Origin: Bacteroidales bacterium
GTDB lineage: Bacteria > Bacteroidota > Bacteroidia > Bacteroidales > UBA932
Length of the DNA stretch: 64,000 bases
NCBI GenBank assembly: GCA_017454905.1
Contig: JAFTCB010000057.1
Span: 1-64,000, forward strand
Direction of reading: 5' to 3'
Shown here piece by piece: positions 42,895-51,124 of this stretch. The notes beneath the pieces are model-generated. The model worked only from the letters and a program-made list of their open reading frames with translations. It was not told where the DNA came from and ran no database searches. The position numbers and the translations under genes are program-made. The first letter of the stretch is position 1; the number at the start of each line of letters is the position of its first letter.

Positions 42895-42922
42895 CAAAGT
42901 TAAGGATTTCTTCGTAAATTTG
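42895..42922. promoter_or_regulatory. Divergent promoters glnS / yicC
   Basis: Minus box TAACTTTG (reverse complement of 42895-42902) and plus box TAAATTTG (42915-42922), 12 nt apart. Confidence 0.55.
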
Positions 42923-42945
42923 CGAGCCAACAACGCATATTGACG

Positions 42946-43821
42946 ATGATTAAATCGATGACCGGATACGGCAAGGGCATTGCCGAACTCTCCACCGGGC
43001 GCCTCACGCTCGAAATCCGCACCCTCAACGGGAAAAACTGCGATATCAATATCAAATCCTCCTTGCTGCCCAAGGACAAAGAACTGGCTGTGCGCAAGAC
43101 TCTTACCGAGGCGCTTCAGCGCGGCACCGTGGACCTGCTCCTGACTTTCGAGCCGAAGGCGGGCGCCGCGGCGCGCCAGATCGATGCGGATCTGGTCGAG
43201 AATTATTTCCGCCAGGTCCACGCTATCGGCTGCAAGGTCGGCATCGCCATGCCCAAGGAGGAGTACCTGGAGGCGATCCTGCGCTTCCCGGATGTCTTCG
43301 AGGGCGGGAAGCAGGAGACCATTCCCGAGGAGGAGTGGCCGGTCGTGGAGGCGGCCCTGCAGCAGGCGTTGGCGGCCCTGGATGCCTTCCGCTGCCAGGA
43401 GGGAGCAGTCCTGTATGCAGATGTGACTTCCCGCGTGCAGAAGATACTTTCGCTCTACGATGAGGTCGAATTGCATGAGCAGGAGCGCCTGGATGCCGTC
43501 CGGGAGCGTCTGCGGAAGGCGGCGGAGGACTTGCAGGTCAAGCTGGATCCGGAGCGTTTCGAGCAGGAGATGATCTTCTACCTGGAGAAACTGGACATCA
43601 ATGAGGAGAAGGTGCGCCTGCGCCAGCACTGCAAGTATTTCATGGACACCATCGACGGGGAGCCTTTCCCCGGCAAGAAACTGGGTTTCATCATCCAGGA
43701 GATGGGCCGTGAGATCAATACCACCGGCTCTAAAGCCAATCATGCGGAGATCCAGAAACTCGTCGTCCGCATGAAGGACGAACTCGAAAAGATCCGCGAG
43801 CAGTCGATGAATATCCTTTAA
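42946..43821 (+). CDS. YicC-family endoribonuclease-like protein
   Basis: 291 residues. The N-terminal MIKSMTGYGKG and EIRTLNGKNCDINIK and the C-terminal KKLGFIIQEMGREINTTGSKANHAEIQKLVVRMKDELEKIREQ are the YicC and DUF1732 signatures. YicC proteins are Mn-dependent endoribonucleases linked to sRNA turnover and stress. ATG 42946 matches the family start; an upstream TTG at 42940 would add two residues. The downstream lipoprotein gene is 10 nt away. Confidence 0.92.
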   Translation: MIKSMTGYGKGIAELSTGRLTLEIRTLNGKNCDINIKSSLLPKDKELAVRKTLTEALQRGTVDLLLTFEPKAGAAARQIDADLVENYFRQVHAIGCKVGIAMPKEEYLEAILRFPDVFEGGKQETIPEEEWPVVEAALQQALAALDAFRCQEGAVLYADVTSRVQKILSLYDEVELHEQERLDAVRERLRKAAEDLQVKLDPERFEQEMIFYLEKLDINEEKVRLRQHCKYFMDTIDGEPFPGKKLGFIIQEMGREINTTGSKANHAEIQKLVVRMKDELEKIREQSMNIL

Positions 43822-43831
43822 ATAATAGCCT

Positions 43832-44239
43832 ATGAAACGCGTATTCTATGCAGCCTTTGTGGCGCTCGCCTTGACGGGAATCTCCGTCACTTCCTGTAAA
43901 AATGCTTCGAAATCGGAGGCCCCGCAGCAGGACGGAGCCACCGTTCAGACGGAAGAACAAGCTCCCGCCGCGGCCCTGACCTTTGCGGACGTGGCCGGGA
44001 TGTACGATACCGAGGACTCCGAGATGCGTGTCAGCCTGAATGACGACGGCACCGGGACCTGGAACATGATCGGCAGCCTGCACTGGACGGACTTTACGTA
44101 TATCATCCGGGGCAACAACATCTACGAGGATGTGGAAGAAGTCACCGCAGACACCCAGCCCGACTATGTCTATGACCCCGTGAAGAAGACGCTCAAAGAC
44201 GCGGACGGCACGCTTTATTACCTGCAGAAAGAGGATTAG
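43832..44239 (+). CDS. Small lipoprotein of unknown function
   Basis: 135 residues. Signal peptide with lipobox VTSC (Cys22) followed by a Ser/Glu/Gln/Ala-rich linker of about 25 residues. The ~80-residue remainder (FADVAGMYDTEDSEMRVSLNDDGTGTW, ending GTLYYLQKED) looks like a lipocalin-like or small beta domain common in bacteroidete lipoproteins. Probably co-transcribed with yicC. It overlaps the converging ABC-F gene by 4 bp. The role is unknown. Confidence 0.75.
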   Translation: MKRVFYAAFVALALTGISVTSCKNASKSEAPQQDGATVQTEEQAPAAALTFADVAGMYDTEDSEMRVSLNDDGTGTWNMIGSLHWTDFTYIIRGNNIYEDVEEVTADTQPDYVYDPVKKTLKDADGTLYYLQKED

Positions 44240-46128
44240 TCCGAGAGTTCCAGCCAGCGCTCTTCGCGCTGGCTGATTTCGTTCATCAGCGCTTCGATGC
44301 GCTCGGAGGCGGCCTGGAGTTCGGTGTAGGGGAGGGCGCCGGAGGACATCCGGGCTTCGAGTTCTGTTTTTTCGGCCTCGAGTTGCGGCAACTCCGCTTC
44401 GATGGCTTCCAGTTCGCGTTGTTCCTTCCAGGTCAGCTTGCGGGGTTTGGCTGCCGCTTCCTTGCGCGCGGACGGGAAGCGACCCGGTGTGCCTGCGTCT
44501 CGGCTTCCATCCTCGCTTTCCGCTAACGCGGAAACCGGATTCGGCGCCACGAATCCTGCTGCGGCTGAGTTTTCGCCGTCAGGCAACACCGGCGCCGTTT
44601 TTTTCCCGTCCGCCCGCAGGGTGGCGGCGGACTTCTTCCGCTGCGCTTCCACGTCGTGGATGTACGCGCGGTACTCGCTGAACTTGCCGATGAAGTCCTT
44701 GACATGCCCCTCGCCGGTGAAGACCAGCAGGTGGTCCGTCACCCGGTCCAGGAAATGCCGGTCGTGGCTCACGATCAGCAGGCTGCCCTGGAACTCCTTC
44801 AGGTATTCCTCCAGGATATTGAGTGTCACGATGTCCAGGTCGTTGGTCGGCTCATCGAGGATCAGCAGATTCGGCTCCTGCAGCAGGATGGTCAGCAGGT
44901 AGAGGCGCCGCTTTTCGCCGCCGGAGAGCCGCTCCACCCGCGTGGACAGCATGTCATGCGGAAACAAGAAGCGCCCCAGCAGGCGGGTGTCCGGCACGAT
45001 GTCGAGTACCGTATCGCCCGGGCGGAATTCCATGCCCTGCTGGCGGTAATAGCCGATCTTGAGCGTCTCGCCCCGGTCGATCACGCCGCTGTCCGGCACG
45101 ATGGCCCCGGTCAGCAGGTCCAGGAACGTGCTCTTCCCGACGCCGTTGCGCCCCACGATCCCGACACGATCGCAACGCTGGAAATTGTAGGTGAAATCCC
45201 GCAGCATCGGGATGCCCTCCCAGTCGTAATTGACTTCCTTGCAGTTGATGATTTTCCCGCCGAGGCGGGAAGCCGCCCCCACGCCCTCCAGCGTGATCTG
45301 CTTCGTGGAATAGACCTGCGCCGCGCGGTCCGCCAGCTCGTGGAAAGCGTCGATGCGGTACTTGGCCTTGCCGCTGCGGGCGCAGGGCGTGGCATGGATC
45401 CACTCCAGCTCGCGCCGGAGCAGGTTGCGGACCTTGTCGGTCTCGGCGTTGTAGTGGGCGATGCGCTCGTCGCGCTTCTCCAGGTAGTTCTGGTAATTCC
45501 CCTTATAGGTGTAGATGGCACCGTGGTCGAGCTCCATCACGGTATTGCACACCCGGTCCAGGAAGTAGCGGTCGTGCGTGACCATCAGCAGGGTGCAGCG
45601 GCTGCGTTTGAGATAACTCTCAAGGAACTCGATGGCCTCGATGTCCAGGTGGTTGGTCGGCTCGTCGAGGATGAGGAAATCGGCTTGCAGGGCCAGCAAT
45701 TCGCTGAGCGCCACGCGCTTGACCTCGCCGCCGGACAGTGCGGACATCGGCTTGCCGGGATCCGGCAGCCGGAAACTCGTGAGCAGTTCGCGCACACGCT
45801 GGCGGTAGTCGCGCTGCTCCTCCTCGTGGAACCCGGCCGTCAGCGGAGCGCTGTGGCGCAGGACCTGCTCCTCGATCGTGAGGGCGGGATCCCAGTCATA
45901 TTCCTGCTGCAGGAAAGCGATCCGGATGTCCTTGAGGAAAAGGATGCGCCCGCCGGAATCGGATTTGTCCTCGCCTGCGAGAATGCGCAGGAGCGAGGTC
46001 TTCCCGGTGCCGTTGGGAGCGATCAGCGCGATCTTGTCACCTTCATTGATATTGAAGCCGATGTGCTCGAAGAGCACCTTGGGACCGTACGACTTGGAAA
46101 TATTCTCGATCTGGAGATAGCTGGGCAT
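44236..46128 (-). CDS. ABC-F family ATPase (Uup-like)
   Basis: 630 residues with two ABC domains and no membrane segment. First domain: Walker A APNGTGKTS, signature LSGGEVKRV, Walker B LILDEPTNHLD. Second: GRNGVGKST, LSGGEKRRL, LLILDEPTNDLD. The C-terminal ~60 residues form a coiled coil (QRELEAIEAELPQLEAEKTELEARM) as in Uup/EttA relatives, which act on the ribosome. A ~45-residue low-complexity linker (VAPNPVSALAESEDGSRDAG) precedes the coil and is encoded over a small hairpin (44517-44534). It lies 4 nt after the ROK gene and shares its promoter. Confidence 0.92.
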   Translation of the reverse strand: MPSYLQIENISKSYGPKVLFEHIGFNINEGDKIALIAPNGTGKTSLLRILAGEDKSDSGGRILFLKDIRIAFLQQEYDWDPALTIEEQVLRHSAPLTAGFHEEEQRDYRQRVRELLTSFRLPDPGKPMSALSGGEVKRVALSELLALQADFLILDEPTNHLDIEAIEFLESYLKRSRCTLLMVTHDRYFLDRVCNTVMELDHGAIYTYKGNYQNYLEKRDERIAHYNAETDKVRNLLRRELEWIHATPCARSGKAKYRIDAFHELADRAAQVYSTKQITLEGVGAASRLGGKIINCKEVNYDWEGIPMLRDFTYNFQRCDRVGIVGRNGVGKSTFLDLLTGAIVPDSGVIDRGETLKIGYYRQQGMEFRPGDTVLDIVPDTRLLGRFLFPHDMLSTRVERLSGGEKRRLYLLTILLQEPNLLILDEPTNDLDIVTLNILEEYLKEFQGSLLIVSHDRHFLDRVTDHLLVFTGEGHVKDFIGKFSEYRAYIHDVEAQRKKSAATLRADGKKTAPVLPDGENSAAAGFVAPNPVSALAESEDGSRDAGTPGRFPSARKEAAAKPRKLTWKEQRELEAIEAELPQLEAEKTELEARMSSGALPYTELQAASERIEALMNEISQREERWLELSD

Positions 46129-46132
46129 AGGC

Positions 46133-47335
46133 CTACATCAAGCCGAGGACCTTGGCCCGGGAGAGCAGGCAGTCGCCCACGGAGGCAGCCTTGCGGCCCA
46201 GTTGCGAAAGCATGATGGTGGTGTCCTGCGAGACGCGGGACAGGGAGAGGCGGTTGACCGCCGTCTTGATGGGGAGCAGGAGATAGTCCTTGCCGACGAT
46301 CAGGCGGCCGCCGATCACCACGAGGCCGGGATTGAACACGTTGAGCACGCCCGAGATGCCGCGGCCCAGGGTGTCGCCGATCTTGCCGATGGCGTCGATG
46401 GCGAGCACGTCGCCCTCCTCGACGGCCTTCAGGATCTCGTCCAGCTCCACGTCGCCCTTCTTGTTATAGGTGGCCGCCATCGAGGAAGCATGGCCTTTGC
46501 CCAGCTTCTCGACGATCATCCGGTGCAGGGCGGAGCCGGAGGCACCGGTCTCCAGGCAGCCGACCTTGCCGCAGCGGCAGATGATGTCGTTGTCCAGGAC
46601 GGGGAAATGCCCCAGTTCGCCGGAATAGCCGGACTTGCCGTAATACAGATGTCCGTTCATGATGATGCCCATCCCCAGGCCCCAGCTCACGTTGATGAAG
46701 ATCATGTTGGGATCCGCCTTCTTGCCCAGGTTCATGTATTCGCCGTAGGCCATGGCGCGGGAATCGTTCTCGATGCTGACCTGGACGTTGAATTCCTTCT
46801 GGAAAATGTTCTTGAGCGGAAGGTCGTCGCTGACGAAGTAGGTGAGGCTGTAGCCTTTCTCGGGATTGACCCGCCCGGAGAGGCTCACCCCGACTCCGAG
46901 GACCTTGATCCAGGGGATGCCGCTGGAGATCACCTGGTCCATGACCATGCGGCACATGGTCCGGAAAGAGTTTTCGGTGGCTTCGAGGACGAATTCGATG
47001 TCCTGGATATAAGAAATGATCTCGCCTTTGAAATCGCTGATGGCGATGTGGAAGTGATGACGGGCCACGTCCACCCCGACGAAGTACCCGGCGTCCGGAT
47101 TGAGCCCGTACACGCTGGGACGCCGTCCGCCGGAGGTGCCGACCTTGCCCTCGTCCTTGAGGAAACTCTCCTCGATCAGCTCGCTGATGAACTTGGTGAT
47201 GGTGGGTACACTGATCCCCAACGCGCGGCTGAAGTCAGCGATGCTGTAGTTGTTGTGGGCGATGCACAACCGAAGAATCTCCCGTTTGACGGTAGCATTC
47301 TTGCTTGAAGTATCGTTGAGGAAAGACGTGGTCAT
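46133..47335 (-). CDS. ROK-family transcriptional regulator / sugar kinase homologue
   Basis: 400 residues. The N-terminal ~75 residues form a winged helix-turn-helix (NYSIADFSRALGISVPTITKFISELIEE). The ROK kinase fold follows, with GVDVARHHFHIAISD, the ENDSRAMAYGEY segment, and the zinc site H-x-n-CRCGKVGCLE. This is the NagC/XylR/Mlc layout: a repressor responding to a sugar or sugar phosphate. ATG 47335 is chosen because of the minus -7 box TATTTTTG at 47366-47359. The effector is unknown; xylose or GlcNAc are reasonable guesses. Divergent from the HAMP-type gene. Confidence 0.87.
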   Translation of the reverse strand: MTTSFLNDTSSKNATVKREILRLCIAHNNYSIADFSRALGISVPTITKFISELIEESFLKDEGKVGTSGGRRPSVYGLNPDAGYFVGVDVARHHFHIAISDFKGEIISYIQDIEFVLEATENSFRTMCRMVMDQVISSGIPWIKVLGVGVSLSGRVNPEKGYSLTYFVSDDLPLKNIFQKEFNVQVSIENDSRAMAYGEYMNLGKKADPNMIFINVSWGLGMGIIMNGHLYYGKSGYSGELGHFPVLDNDIICRCGKVGCLETGASGSALHRMIVEKLGKGHASSMAATYNKKGDVELDEILKAVEEGDVLAIDAIGKIGDTLGRGISGVLNVFNPGLVVIGGRLIVGKDYLLLPIKTAVNRLSLSRVSQDTTIMLSQLGRKAASVGDCLLSRAKVLGLM

Positions 47336-47358
47336 AATCGGTTCCGGTAGGGTCAACG

Positions 47359-47387
47359 CAAAAATATACAAAAAAATCGTATCTTTG
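47359..47387. promoter_or_regulatory. Divergent promoters ROK / HAMP-trkH operon
   Basis: Minus box TATTTTTG (reverse complement of 47359-47366) and plus box TATCTTTG (47380-47387). The ROK regulator could bind here and control both directions. Confidence 0.55.
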
Positions 47388-47412
47388 TCATTATTCTTGA
47401 AGAAATTTAATA

Positions 47413-48237
47413 ATGTCGACCCGAAAAATCTTCAAACGGTGGCGGTCTGCGCGGCTTTCGATGCGCGGGAAGCTGATTTTGAGCCTCTCTTCCATCGCCG
47501 TTATCCTGCTGGTCTCCTCCCTGATCTCGGTGATGGAGTACTCCAGGATGAGCGACTATGTCTCGGAATTGATCGCGGACGACATCAGCAGTATCAATGT
47601 CGCCAACAAACTGGCCGACATGAGCAATACCTACAACCTCCAGATCCTGGAGGTGATCGGGGACGAGACCTCCCTGCGGGTGCCGGATTTCGATGACGGC
47701 TATTTCAAGTCGCACTGCGATTCGCTCCGGATGAGCGTCTCTTTCAACCAGGTGCGCCCCCTGGCGGATTCGGTGATGTATTCCTATTCCGCCTACATGC
47801 TCACCTCGCTGGAGCTGGAGGATGTGATCCAGTCGGATTTCATCGACTCGCGTTCGTGGTATTTCGAGCGGCTGCAGCCGCGCTACGAGCGCCTGCGCAG
47901 CGACCTGGAGCACCTCTCCCGGGCCATCTACCTGGACCTGGAACGGAACTCCGCGACCTTCGAACGCGGGTTCTACCGGAGCATCATCCCGGGCATCGTG
48001 GCGGTGGGCGTGGGCCTGCTGCTCGTCCTGATGCTGCTGCTCTTCCTGCTGGCTTACTATGTGAATCCGCTCTACCGGATGCTGGACGGCCTGGAAGCGT
48101 ACCGCTCCCAGGACAAGAAATACAACGTCAAGTTCGACGGTGACGACCAACTCACCCAGCTCAACAACGGGATCACCGAGCTGGCGAACGAGAACCGTCA
48201 GTTCCGCAGCCGGATCAAGACGATAGGCAGGCAATGA
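47413..48237 (+). CDS. Membrane sensor-like protein with HAMP-like end and no output domain
   Basis: 274 residues. A basic N-terminus precedes transmembrane helix 1 (LILSLSSIAVILLVSSLI, ~21-38). A ~150-residue helical periplasmic region follows, resembling four-helix-bundle sensors. Helix 2 (~195-215) leads into a HAMP-like segment (YYVNPLYRMLDGLEAYRSQ) and a short coiled coil (LTQLNNGITELANENRQFRSRI). No kinase, cyclase or methyl-accepting domain follows, so the signal would have to pass to a partner. Its stop overlaps the trkH start (ATGA), pointing to a link with potassium uptake. No close named family is recognised. Confidence 0.7.
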   Translation: MSTRKIFKRWRSARLSMRGKLILSLSSIAVILLVSSLISVMEYSRMSDYVSELIADDISSINVANKLADMSNTYNLQILEVIGDETSLRVPDFDDGYFKSHCDSLRMSVSFNQVRPLADSVMYSYSAYMLTSLELEDVIQSDFIDSRSWYFERLQPRYERLRSDLEHLSRAIYLDLERNSATFERGFYRSIIPGIVAVGVGLLLVLMLLLFLLAYYVNPLYRMLDGLEAYRSQDKKYNVKFDGDDQLTQLNNGITELANENRQFRSRIKTIGRQ

Positions 48238-49691
48238 ATTGGAAGGTCATCAGCAGGAATATCGGTTTCGCCCTCCTGGTCAGTGCGCTGTTCATGCTGC
48301 TGTCGGTGGGCGTGTCCCTTTTGAACGGCCATGACTCCGCCCTGGCGGCGCTTTCCATTTCCTTCCTGATCACCTTCATCGTCGGAATCTTCCCGTTCAT
48401 CTTCGTCCGCGAGGTGCCGGCGATCACCCTGAAGGAAGGGTATGTGATCATCTTCCTGTCCTGGTTCCTGTCGTTCATCTTCGGGATGCTCCCGTATGCC
48501 CTGTGGGGCGGCCCTTTCACCCTGCAGAACGCCTGGTTCGAGTCGGTGAGCGGCTTCACGACCACCGGCGCTACCATCCTGGACAACGTGGAGGGATTGC
48601 CGAAGAGCCTGCTTTTCTGGCGGGCTTCCACGCATTTCATCGGCGGCTTGGGAGTCGTCGTCTTCCTGCTGCTGGTGATTCCCGGGTCCAACCAGATGAA
48701 GATCCGCCTGACCAACATGGAGCTGACTTCGCTGTCGCGGGGCGGCTATTCGACCCGGACCAACAAGACGGTCTATATTTTCGCCTATGTGTACCTGGCG
48801 TTGCTGCTGCTTTCGTTCATCGCTTATCTGCTGGCCGGGATGCCGGCCTTCGATGCCATCTGCCATGCGATGAGCGTCAGCGCGACGGGCGGCTTCAGTT
48901 CCCGCAATGCCTCTATCGCCGCGTTCGACTCCCGCTGGGTGGAGGGGATCACGATGGTGTTCATGTACCTGTCATCCATCCACTTCGGCCTGGTGTACCT
49001 GTCCGTCGTGTCCCGTTCGCTCAAGCCGCTGAACAATCCCGTGGTGAAGTTCTATACCCTGTCCATCATCCTGGTGTCCCTGGTGATCGGCGCCGGTCTC
49101 AAGTTCAACGGCATCTGCCCGACCTGGAAGAACGCGGTCTGGAACGGCTTCTTCGAGACGCTCTGCGTCACTTCCACCTCCGGATTCGCCATCTTGGACA
49201 ATGCCCACTGGCCGCTCTGGATCATCATGGTCCTGATGTTCTCCGCCGTCATGTGCGGCAGTGCCGGATCGACCTCCGGCGGTGTCAAGGTGGACCGCGT
49301 GATCCTGCTGTTCAAGGCGACCGGCCGGCGGATCAACAGCATCCTGCATCCCTCTTCGATCAATGAGGTGCGGATGGGCAACCGGATCCTGCGCGACGAG
49401 GAGGTCTCCCCGCATCTGCTGTATCTGGCCCTGTACGGCCTGCTGCTGGCCGTGTCCATCCTGTTCAGCCTCATGGTCGGCGTGGACCACCAGAACAGTT
49501 TCATCGCCTCGGTCACGAGCCTGGGCAACGTAGGCCCTGCGTACGGCGCCCTGGGCACGATGGGATCGTTCAACAGCGTCCCGATGCTGGGCAAACTGGT
49601 GTTCACGATCGACATGTTTCTGGGCCGTATCGAGATCTATCCGGTCCTGGCCGTCGTGGCGATGATCTTCGACAAACGCGCACGGGGATGA
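48234..49691 (+). CDS. trkH: Trk-type potassium uptake membrane subunit TrkH
   Basis: 485 residues with about ten membrane helices and four pore-loop repeats. The first selectivity-filter segment is SGFTTTGATI, with later loops SATGGFSSRNAS, TSTSGFAILDNAHW and TSLGNVGPAYG, and the GSAGSTSGGVKVDR segment. It forms the K+ channel subunit of Trk. The regulatory TrkA subunit is not in the window. It is embedded by 4-bp overlaps between the HAMP-like gene and the helicase gene. Confidence 0.93.
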   Translation: MNWKVISRNIGFALLVSALFMLLSVGVSLLNGHDSALAALSISFLITFIVGIFPFIFVREVPAITLKEGYVIIFLSWFLSFIFGMLPYALWGGPFTLQNAWFESVSGFTTTGATILDNVEGLPKSLLFWRASTHFIGGLGVVVFLLLVIPGSNQMKIRLTNMELTSLSRGGYSTRTNKTVYIFAYVYLALLLLSFIAYLLAGMPAFDAICHAMSVSATGGFSSRNASIAAFDSRWVEGITMVFMYLSSIHFGLVYLSVVSRSLKPLNNPVVKFYTLSIILVSLVIGAGLKFNGICPTWKNAVWNGFFETLCVTSTSGFAILDNAHWPLWIIMVLMFSAVMCGSAGSTSGGVKVDRVILLFKATGRRINSILHPSSINEVRMGNRILRDEEVSPHLLYLALYGLLLAVSILFSLMVGVDHQNSFIASVTSLGNVGPAYGALGTMGSFNSVPMLGKLVFTIDMFLGRIEIYPVLAVVAMIFDKRARG

Positions 49692-51124
49692 TGGACCGTG
49701 CCGGATTCCTGGAGCAGCAGTTCCAGAAACGATTCAAAGCGGAGCCCACGCCCTGCCAGGCCCGCCTGTTCCGGGACGTGGCGGATTTTGTGACCTGCGA
49801 CGATGCGGACATCCTGGTCGTCAACGGCTACGCCGGCACGGGCAAGACGACCGCCATTTCGGCGGTCATCGCCGCGCTCAAGGATGTCGGCACCCCTTCG
49901 GTGCTGCTGGCCCCGACCGGCCGGGCGGCCAAGGTCCTGTCCGGCATCTCCCGGCGTCCGGCGTTCACCATCCACAAGCATATCTACCGCCAGAAATCCG
50001 TCGGCAGCGACGGCTACGGGCAATTCTCGCTGGCGCCCAACAAGGCCAAGGGGACGCTTTTCGTCGTGGACGAGGTCTCCCTGATCGGTATCGACGCCCT
50101 GTCCGCCCAGGGATCCACCGCCTTCGGGTCCGGCAACCTGCTGGAGGACCTGGTCTCTTTCGTGCGCAACGGCCTGGACTGCCGGCTGGTCCTGATCGGG
50201 GATGCCGCGCAGCTGCCGCCCGTCGGCCTGGACGCCTCTCCTGCGCTCTCGAAACCGTTCATGGACGGTTTCGGCGGCGTCCGCTACAGCGAACTGACCT
50301 CCGTGGTGCGCCAGGCGGCCGAATCCGGCATCCTGCGCAACGCCACGCATCTGCGTGAAATGATCTCCGGCAGCACCGGGGACGAGACCTTCTCCGGCTG
50401 GAAACTGGATCTCTCCGGGGTGGATGACATCGAACGGATCGGGGGCGGGGAGCTGATCGAGGCCCTGTCCGACGCGTACGGGCGATACGGGGAGGACGGC
50501 ACCGTGATCCTGTGCCGCTCCAACAAGCGGGCGATCCGCTACAACCTCGGCGTCCGCTCGACGGTCCAGTTCAAGGAGGAGCGCCTGGTGCGCGACGACA
50601 AACTGATGATCGTCAAGAACTGCTACCAGTTCGTGGAGGACGTGCCCGGGATGGACTATATCGCCAACGGCGACATCGCCAAACTGGTCCGGATCGGGAA
50701 TTACGAGGAACGCTACGGCCTGCATTTCGCGAGCGCGACGCTCCGCTTCCCGGACTATGACGACGTGGAACTCAAGGCCAAGGTCTGCCTGGATACCCTC
50801 GAGTCCGAATCCGCTTCGCTGACCTATGAGCAGCAGAATGCGCTGTACCAGGGCGTCTCGGCCGATTATGCCGACAAAGGGACCAAGAAGAAGATCTGGG
50901 AGGCGGTCCGGGAGGATCCCTATTTCAATGCCCTCCAGCTCAAATACGCCGAGGCGATCACCTGCCACAAGTCCCAGGGCGGACAGTGGGACTGCGTCTT
51001 CATCGACTGTCCCTTCTGGCAGGACGAGCAGACGCTCGACGACCTCAAATGGCTCTATACGGCGCTGACGCGCGCCGTCCGGAAAGTATATCTCGTGAAT
51101 TTCAAAGACCGCTTTTTTGTATGA
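49688..51124 (+). CDS. RecD-like / UvrD-C-type ATP-dependent DNA helicase
   Basis: 478 residues, SF1 helicase of the RecD2/Dda-like type. Walker A NGYAGTGKTTA is near residue 43-53, Walker B LFVVDEVSLIG, motif III IGDAAQLPPVG, motif V-VI CHKSQGGQWDCVFID and LYTALTRAVRKVYL. It lacks the long N-terminal domain of RecD2, so it is closer to compact AAA_30/UvrD_C_2 proteins found in Bacteroidetes. Its place inside a trkH operon is unexpected and could reflect only compact gene packing. Overlaps trkH and the S9 peptidase by 4 bp each. Confidence 0.88.
   Translation: MMDRAGFLEQQFQKRFKAEPTPCQARLFRDVADFVTCDDADILVVNGYAGTGKTTAISAVIAALKDVGTPSVLLAPTGRAAKVLSGISRRPAFTIHKHIYRQKSVGSDGYGQFSLAPNKAKGTLFVVDEVSLIGIDALSAQGSTAFGSGNLLEDLVSFVRNGLDCRLVLIGDAAQLPPVGLDASPALSKPFMDGFGGVRYSELTSVVRQAAESGILRNATHLREMISGSTGDETFSGWKLDLSGVDDIERIGGGELIEALSDAYGRYGEDGTVILCRSNKRAIRYNLGVRSTVQFKEERLVRDDKLMIVKNCYQFVEDVPGMDYIANGDIAKLVRIGNYEERYGLHFASATLRFPDYDDVELKAKVCLDTLESESASLTYEQQNALYQGVSADYADKGTKKKIWEAVREDPYFNALQLKYAEAITCHKSQGGQWDCVFIDCPFWQDEQTLDDLKWLYTALTRAVRKVYLVNFKDRFFV

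Noticed and set aside
47413..48237. Histidine kinase or chemoreceptor
   Set aside because: The sensor and HAMP-like parts are there, but the protein ends right after, with no H-box, ATPase or signalling domain.
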